DNA of 64,000 nt, from contig NZ_AODL01000004.1 of assembly GCF_000525995.1 (NCBI RefSeq), positions 62,001-126,000 on the forward strand, written 5' to 3'. Each line of letters opens with the position of its first letter. Position 1 is the first letter of the stretch. Positions 59,146 to 64,000 of the stretch are shown here, piece by piece. The position numbers and the translations under genes are program-made. The notes under the pieces are model-generated. The model was not told the origin of the DNA. It saw only the letters and a program-made list of their open reading frames with translations, and did no database searches. The DNA is from Paenilisteria riparia FSL S10-1204. GTDB lineage: Bacteria; Bacillota; Bacilli; Lactobacillales; Listeriaceae.

Positions 59146-62100
59146 TTGTCGATTACAGATGCCGAAAAACAAGAACGATTCCAAATTTTGTTGCAGCAAA
59201 TTGGATTAGGAAATGATGCCGTATTTCAAGATTTCACGAAAGATGGGAAAATCGAGAAATTGGTTGTAGATAAAACGAATAAAATCTGGGAATTTCACTT
59301 AGATGTGGCTCAAATTTTGCCTTTCGAATTGTTTCAAATGATGCGGGTAGGGATGAACCAAGCATTTGCTCAAATTGCGCAGACGACGATGCGGATTCAT
59401 GTGCGCGATGAAACAGTGACAGAACGACTCGTGACAGACTACTGGAATGACACGATTACGCCGTTTGCCAAGCAGTCTCCAATGATTGGACAGTTGCTTT
59501 TAGAGCAGACGCCGGTGTTTAGTGCGCCTAATTTTATGGAAATTCGTGTACATAATGAGATGGAGCAGACGACGATTGGCCAGCGCTTTCAACAAGCCAT
59601 TGTCGAAAGCCTACGCGAAAAAGGTTTTCCAAATATGGTGTTGCGAACAAGTTTGCTCGATCAGTCGGAAACGGATAAATATAAAGCATTTGTAGAAGCA
59701 AAAGAAAAAGAAGACCAAGCGAAAGCGCTAGAAGCCGTGCAAGTCATGCAAAAACGCGCAGAACAACAAGCAAGTGGCGATGGCGGAGGAGCAGCCCCAT
59801 CAGGACCGTTCCAAATCGGCTACAAAATCAAAGACGACGAAGAACGGAAAAAATTGGGCGATATTTACGATGAAGAACGCCGCATCACGGTGGAAGGCTA
59901 TGTTTTTGCGACCGAAATTCGCGAGCTACGCAGCGGCCGAAGTCTGTTACAATTCAAAATCACCGACTACACAAGCTCAATCATTATAAAAATGTTCTCG
60001 CGTGACAATGAAGACGCCGCGATGTTTAAAAATATGAAAAAAGGCATGTGGGTCCGTGTTCGTGGTAGTGTCCAAATGGATACTTTCGTTCGTGACTTAA
60101 TTATGATGGCGCAAGATGTGAATGAAATTGCTGGTGTGAAGCGCTTAGATACAGCAGATGAAAAACGTGTCGAACTACATTTACACACACCAATGAGCCA
60201 AATGGATGCGACATCTTCCGTGAATGATTTAGTACAACAAGCAGGCGCATGGGGGCACAAAGCCATCGCGATTACTGATCATGCCGTTGCCCAATCATTC
60301 CCAGAAGCATACGGTGCTGGAAAGAAACACGGTGTTAAAATTCTCTACGGAATCGAAGCTAACCTTATCGATGACGGCGTTCCAATCGCGTATAACGAAA
60401 CACACACGGCGCTAAAAGATGCTACGTATGTTGTTTTTGATGTCGAGACGACTGGTCTTTCTGCAGTGTACGACACCATTATCGAACTTGCAGGCGTTAA
60501 AATGAAAGACGGTGAGATTATTGATAAATTCGAGGCTTTCATCGATCCTGGGCACCCGCTTTCTGCAACGACCATCAACTTGACGGGTATCACTGATGAC
60601 ATGGTTAAAGGTTCTGACCCAATCGAAGTTGTTTTGCAAAATTTCAAAGATTGGTCAGGCGACGCCATTTTAGTAGCCCACAACGCCTCATTCGATATGG
60701 GCTTCATCAACACTGCCTACGAAAAAGTCGGCATTACAAAAGCCGATAATTCCGTTATTGATACGCTTGAACTTGCCCGTTTTCTATACCCGCATTTCAA
60801 AAATCACCGCCTAAACACATTAACGAAGAAATTTAATATCGTGTTAGAACAGCATCACCGGGCGATTTTTGATGCAGAAGCAACGGCATATCTTGGTTGG
60901 AAGCTCATTAAAGACGCAAAAGAAATGCGTGACATTGACTTCCATGATCAATTTAACAACTACATGGGAGAAGGCGACGCATACAAACGCGCTCGTCCAT
61001 TCCACGCAACGATTTATGCACAAACCGATGTTGGTCTGAAGAATCTTTTCAAACTCGTTTCTTTATCGCAAATCAACTACTTCTTCCGTGTACCCCGCAT
61101 CCCAAGATCGCAAACTGAAAAAACTACGCGAAGGACTCATCATTGGCTCTGCCTGCAACCAAGGCGAAATTTTCGAAGCGATGATGCAAAAAGGGATGGC
61201 CGAAGCAGAACGAATAGCCGATTTTTACGACTTTATCGAAGTACAACCAAAACCTGTTTACCAGCCACTCATTGAACGGGAGCTCGTTCGTGATGAGACG
61301 GCGCTTGAAGAAATCATCCGCAATCTTGTGAAAGTCGGTGAAAAAACAGGTAAACCAGTTGTTGCAACAGGAAATGTACATTATTTAAATCCAAACGATA
61401 AAATTTACCGCAAAATTCTCATTCACTCACAAGGTGGTGCTAATCCGCTAAATCGCGCCTCTTTGCCAGATGTTCATTTCCGTTCTACAGATGAAATGCT
61501 CGCCGAATTTGCCTTTTTAGGAGAAGAGAAAGCGCGCGAAATCGTAGTGACAAACTCTAACCTTGTTGCTGATTGGATGGATGACTTAAAACCAATTAAA
61601 GATGACCTATATACGCCAAAAATCGAAGGTGCAGAAGACGAAGTTCGTAACATGAGCTACACAATGGCGCGCAGTATTTACGGAGATGAATTGCCAGAAA
61701 TTGTCGAAGCAAGACTGGAAAAAGAACTGAAAAGCATCATCGGTCACGGTTTTGCCGTTATTTACTTGATCTCGCATAAACTCGTGAAGAAATCGCTAAA
61801 TGAGGGCTATCTCGTAGGTTCGCGTGGATCGGTTGGATCTTCGCTCGTTGCGACGATGACGGAAATCACCGAGGTAAACCCATTGCCGCCACATTATATT
61901 TGCTCTAGCTGTAAACATTCCGAGTTTTTCGATGACGGTTCGGTCGGCTCTGGATTTGATTTGCCGGATAAAGATTGCCCAAATTGCGGCGCAGCGCTAA
62001 CGAAAGAAGGACAGGATATTCCGTTTGAAACGTTCCTAGGCTTTAAAGGGGATAAAGTTCCCGATATCGATTTGAACTTCTCTGGGGAATACCAGCCAGT

Positions 62101-63481
62101 GGCCCATGCATATACGAAAGAACTTTTTGGTGAAGACTATGTTTACCGTGCTGGAACCATTGGTACGGTTGCCGAGAAGACGGCGTTTGGTTATGTGCGA
62201 AATTACGAGCGCGATATGAATATGACGATTCGTGGTGCTGAAATTGACCGTCTGGTGCAAGGCTGTACTGGGGTAAAACGGACGACAGGACAGCATCCAG
62301 GGGGGATTATTGTTATCCCAGATTACATGGATGTATATGATTTCTCGCCAATCCAATTCCCAGCAGATGCCACGGATTCCGAATGGAAAACGACCCATTT
62401 TGACTTCCACTCGATTCACGATAACGTGCTGAAACTCGATATACTCGGACACGATGATCCGACCGCAATTCGGATGCTTCAAGATCTAAGCGGTATCGAC
62501 CCAAAAACAATTCCAACCGACGACAAAGAAGTGATGAAACTATTTGGTTCCACAGAATCACTAGGCGTAAAACCAGCAGACATTGACTCCAAAACAGGTA
62601 CCCTAGGCATTCCAGAGTTCGGAACTCGATTCGTTCGTCAAATGTTAGAACAAACCAAACCAACCACGTTCTCCGAGCTCGTCCAAATTTCCGGATTATC
62701 ACACGGAACTGACGTCTGGTTAGGAAACGCCGAAGAACTTATCAAAAATGACATCTGCTCATTAGCCGAAGTAATCGGTTGTCGTGATGACATCATGGTT
62801 TTCCTTATTTACCAAGGGTTAGACAGTTCTCTCGCCTTCCAAATCATGGAGTCTGTTCGTAAAGGGAAAGGCCTCACAGAAGACATGGAAGCAGCAATGA
62901 TCGAAAACAAAGTACCGAATTGGTATATCGATTCTTGTAAAAAAATCAAGTACATGTTCCCGAAAGCCCATGCCGCGGCCTACGTATTAATGGCTGTGCG
63001 TATCGCTTATTTCAAAGTCCATCATCCACTGTTCTTCTACGCGACATATTTCACCGTCCGTGCCGACGACTTTGACTTAACCGCGATGGTAAACGGAAAA
63101 GAAGCAACCAAAGCTAAAATGCAAGAAATCAACGCTAAAGGGCTAGAAGCTTCGACAAAAGAGAAGAACTTGCTAACCGTTTTAGAAATCGCCAATGAAA
63201 TGCTAGCACGCGGGTTCTCTTTCCAAAAAGTAGATTTATACAAATCTAGTGCAGACGAATTCATCATTGATGGCGACCAATTGATTCCTCCATTTAATGC
63301 TATTCCGAGTCTCGGTACAAACGTTGCTAAAGCTATCGTAGAAGCGCGTGAAGACGGCGAGTTTCTTTCTAAAGAAGACCTGCAACAAAGAGGGAAAGTG
63401 TCCAAAACGATTATCCAATACATGGATGACCAAGGTTGCTTGGACGGCTTACCAGATCAAAACCAACTATCCTTATTTTAA
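59146..63481 (+). CDS. polC: DNA polymerase III PolC (Gram-positive type), +1 frameshift in this sequence
   Basis: Essential replicative polymerase with built-in 3'-5' exonuclease. Repaired length is 1444 residues. In order: N-terminal domain, OB fold (about 245-320), PHP domain ([17 protein letters not shown], about 342), DnaQ-type exonuclease inside PHP (FDVETTGL, about 430), zinc-ribbon-like Cys cluster (CSSCKHSEF...CPNCGA, about 918-948), catalytic palm ([12 protein letters not shown], about 973) and the C-terminal duplex-binding part ending [10 protein letters not shown]. Frame is lost at CAAACTG 61111-61117; with two A it reads [22 protein letters not shown] 59146 has GAGGAG 9 bp upstream; TTG 59137 abuts it. 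Confidence 0.95.
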
Positions 63482-63519
63482 AATTGGCTTTACACAAAGG
63501 CTCAAGCAAGGTTTAACGG

Positions 63520-63548
63520 TTGCAGGAACCGGGAATTTGTGTTATAGT
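63520..63548 (+). promoter_or_regulatory. Promoter upstream of rimP
   Basis: TTGCAG at 63520-63525, 17-bp spacer, TATAGT at 63543-63548. It starts a leader of about 170 nt before rimP. Confidence 0.65.
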
Positions 63549-63571
63549 TAATATCGAAATGACGATAACTA

Positions 63572-63606
63572 ACCAAGAGTGGGCTAATGCCCACTCTTTC
63601 CTTTTG
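63572..63606 (+). terminator. Early terminator/attenuator in the rimP leader
   Basis: AAGAGTGGGC pairs with GCCCACTCTT around TAAT, followed by TCCTTTT. It lies after the rimP promoter, so it could act as an attenuator of the rimP-nusA operon or end polC read-through. Confidence 0.75.
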
Positions 63607-63724
63607 CAACTTTGCATGGTTAATATATCGTAAAACATGAATTTATACCGCGTTTAATAGTATAGCCACACCATTAGTTATATTGAACAACGCTTATAAT
63701 TCACGAGAATATAAGGAGGCTAAA

Positions 63725-64000
63725 ATGAGTAAAGTTCTTGAACAAGTAGAAGAAATCGTTTTGCCAATCGCAAGCGAGCTTCAACTAGAACTGGTCGATT
63801 TAGCGTTTGAAAAAGAGGGTAAGCACTGGTATTTAAGGGTATTTTTAGATAAAGAGGGTGGCATTGATATTGATGAATGCGCCTTGGTTAGCGAAAAACT
63901 AAGTGAAATCTTAGACAAAAATGACCCAATTACGCAGAATTACTTTTTAGAAGTATCATCACCAGGCGCTGAACGACCACTAAAAAAGGAAAAAGATTTT
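63725..64000 (+). CDS. rimP: Ribosome maturation factor RimP, N-terminal part (3' end outside window)
   Basis: Cytoplasmic protein needed for 30S maturation; first gene of the rimP-nusA-infB operon. The 92 codons present read [20 protein letters not shown], then [38 protein letters not shown] and the hallmark [22 protein letters not shown] lies 7 bp before ATG 63725. It always follows polC in Bacilli. Confidence 0.95.
   Translation, partial: MSKVLEQVEEIVLPIASELQLELVDLAFEKEGKHWYLRVFLDKEGGIDIDECALVSEKLSEILDKNDPITQNYFLEVSSPGAERPLKKEKDF

Overview
The window is low-GC Gram-positive chromosome. Gene content, gene order and protein sequences point to the family Listeriaceae. Listeria-type blocks include dnaJ-prmA-rsmE-rpsU-yqeY-phoH-pgpH-ybeY-dgkA-cdd-era, lexA/yneA-tkt-yneF, a bmrC/bmrD-like ABC pair next to sbcDC, adhE (Listeria 'lap'), and pyrH-frr-uppS-cdsA-dxr-rseP-proS-polC-rimP. 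Base composition looks slightly more GC-rich than L. monocytogenes, so a member of the wider genus (Listeria sensu lato) is my guess; species is not resolved. No rRNA, tRNA, CRISPR array or intact insertion sequence was seen.

Layout. (1) 1-8778: protein folding, rRNA and ribosomal-protein modification, ribosome assembly and c-di-AMP turnover, all on the + strand, ending at era. recO, the usual next gene, is missing. (2) 8779-9377: about 600 bp without a convincing gene, with several hairpins and a terminator; probably a rearrangement junction. (3) 9378-13934: the SOS pair lexA/yneA (divergent, three LexA boxes), mscL, ynzC-type gene, transketolase, yneF. (4) 14137-21752: an M20 amidohydrolase, a short leader ORF with terminator/antiterminator architecture before a heterodimeric ABC exporter (bmrC/bmrD type), a CcdC-like membrane protein, two tandem lipoproteins and a PlsC-like acyltransferase. 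(5) 21881-36020: sbcDC, GNAT, SNF2/SWIM helicase, YflT-type protein, lytic transglycosylase, aconitase, aldo/keto reductase, 3-methyladenine glycosylase I, VOC protein. (6) 36201-41279: adhE with Rex-like operators, a membrane-anchored multicopper oxidase and a GNAT remnant. (7) 41334-43279: rpsB-tsf. (8) 43203-47184: a type VII secretion toxin/immunity island with orphan toxin and immunity fragments, bracketed by a 17-bp direct repeat of the tsf 3' end and by two similar terminators. (9) 47244-51482: ArsB-type transporter, a secreted sunset-domain protein and a membrane glycerophosphodiester phosphodiesterase, all on the minus strand. (10) 51686-64000: the pyrH to rimP housekeeping run.

Three points deserve attention. 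First, the ABC exporter leader (15350-15590) reads as a ribosome-controlled attenuator: an 8-bp intrinsic terminator whose 5' arm can instead pair with eight bases inside a 32-codon leader ORF, as in the B. subtilis bmrB system. Second, the toxin island sits in the tsf-pyrH interval, which is closed in many Bacilli, and carries a duplicated piece of the tsf end. Third, at least five genes, three of them highly conserved (tsf, polC, acnA), carry a single +1 insertion, mostly in short homopolymers. That pattern suggests sequencing or assembly error rather than biology, so those genes are best read as intact in the organism.

Comparisons with L. monocytogenes and B. subtilis are from memory and were not checked by search.
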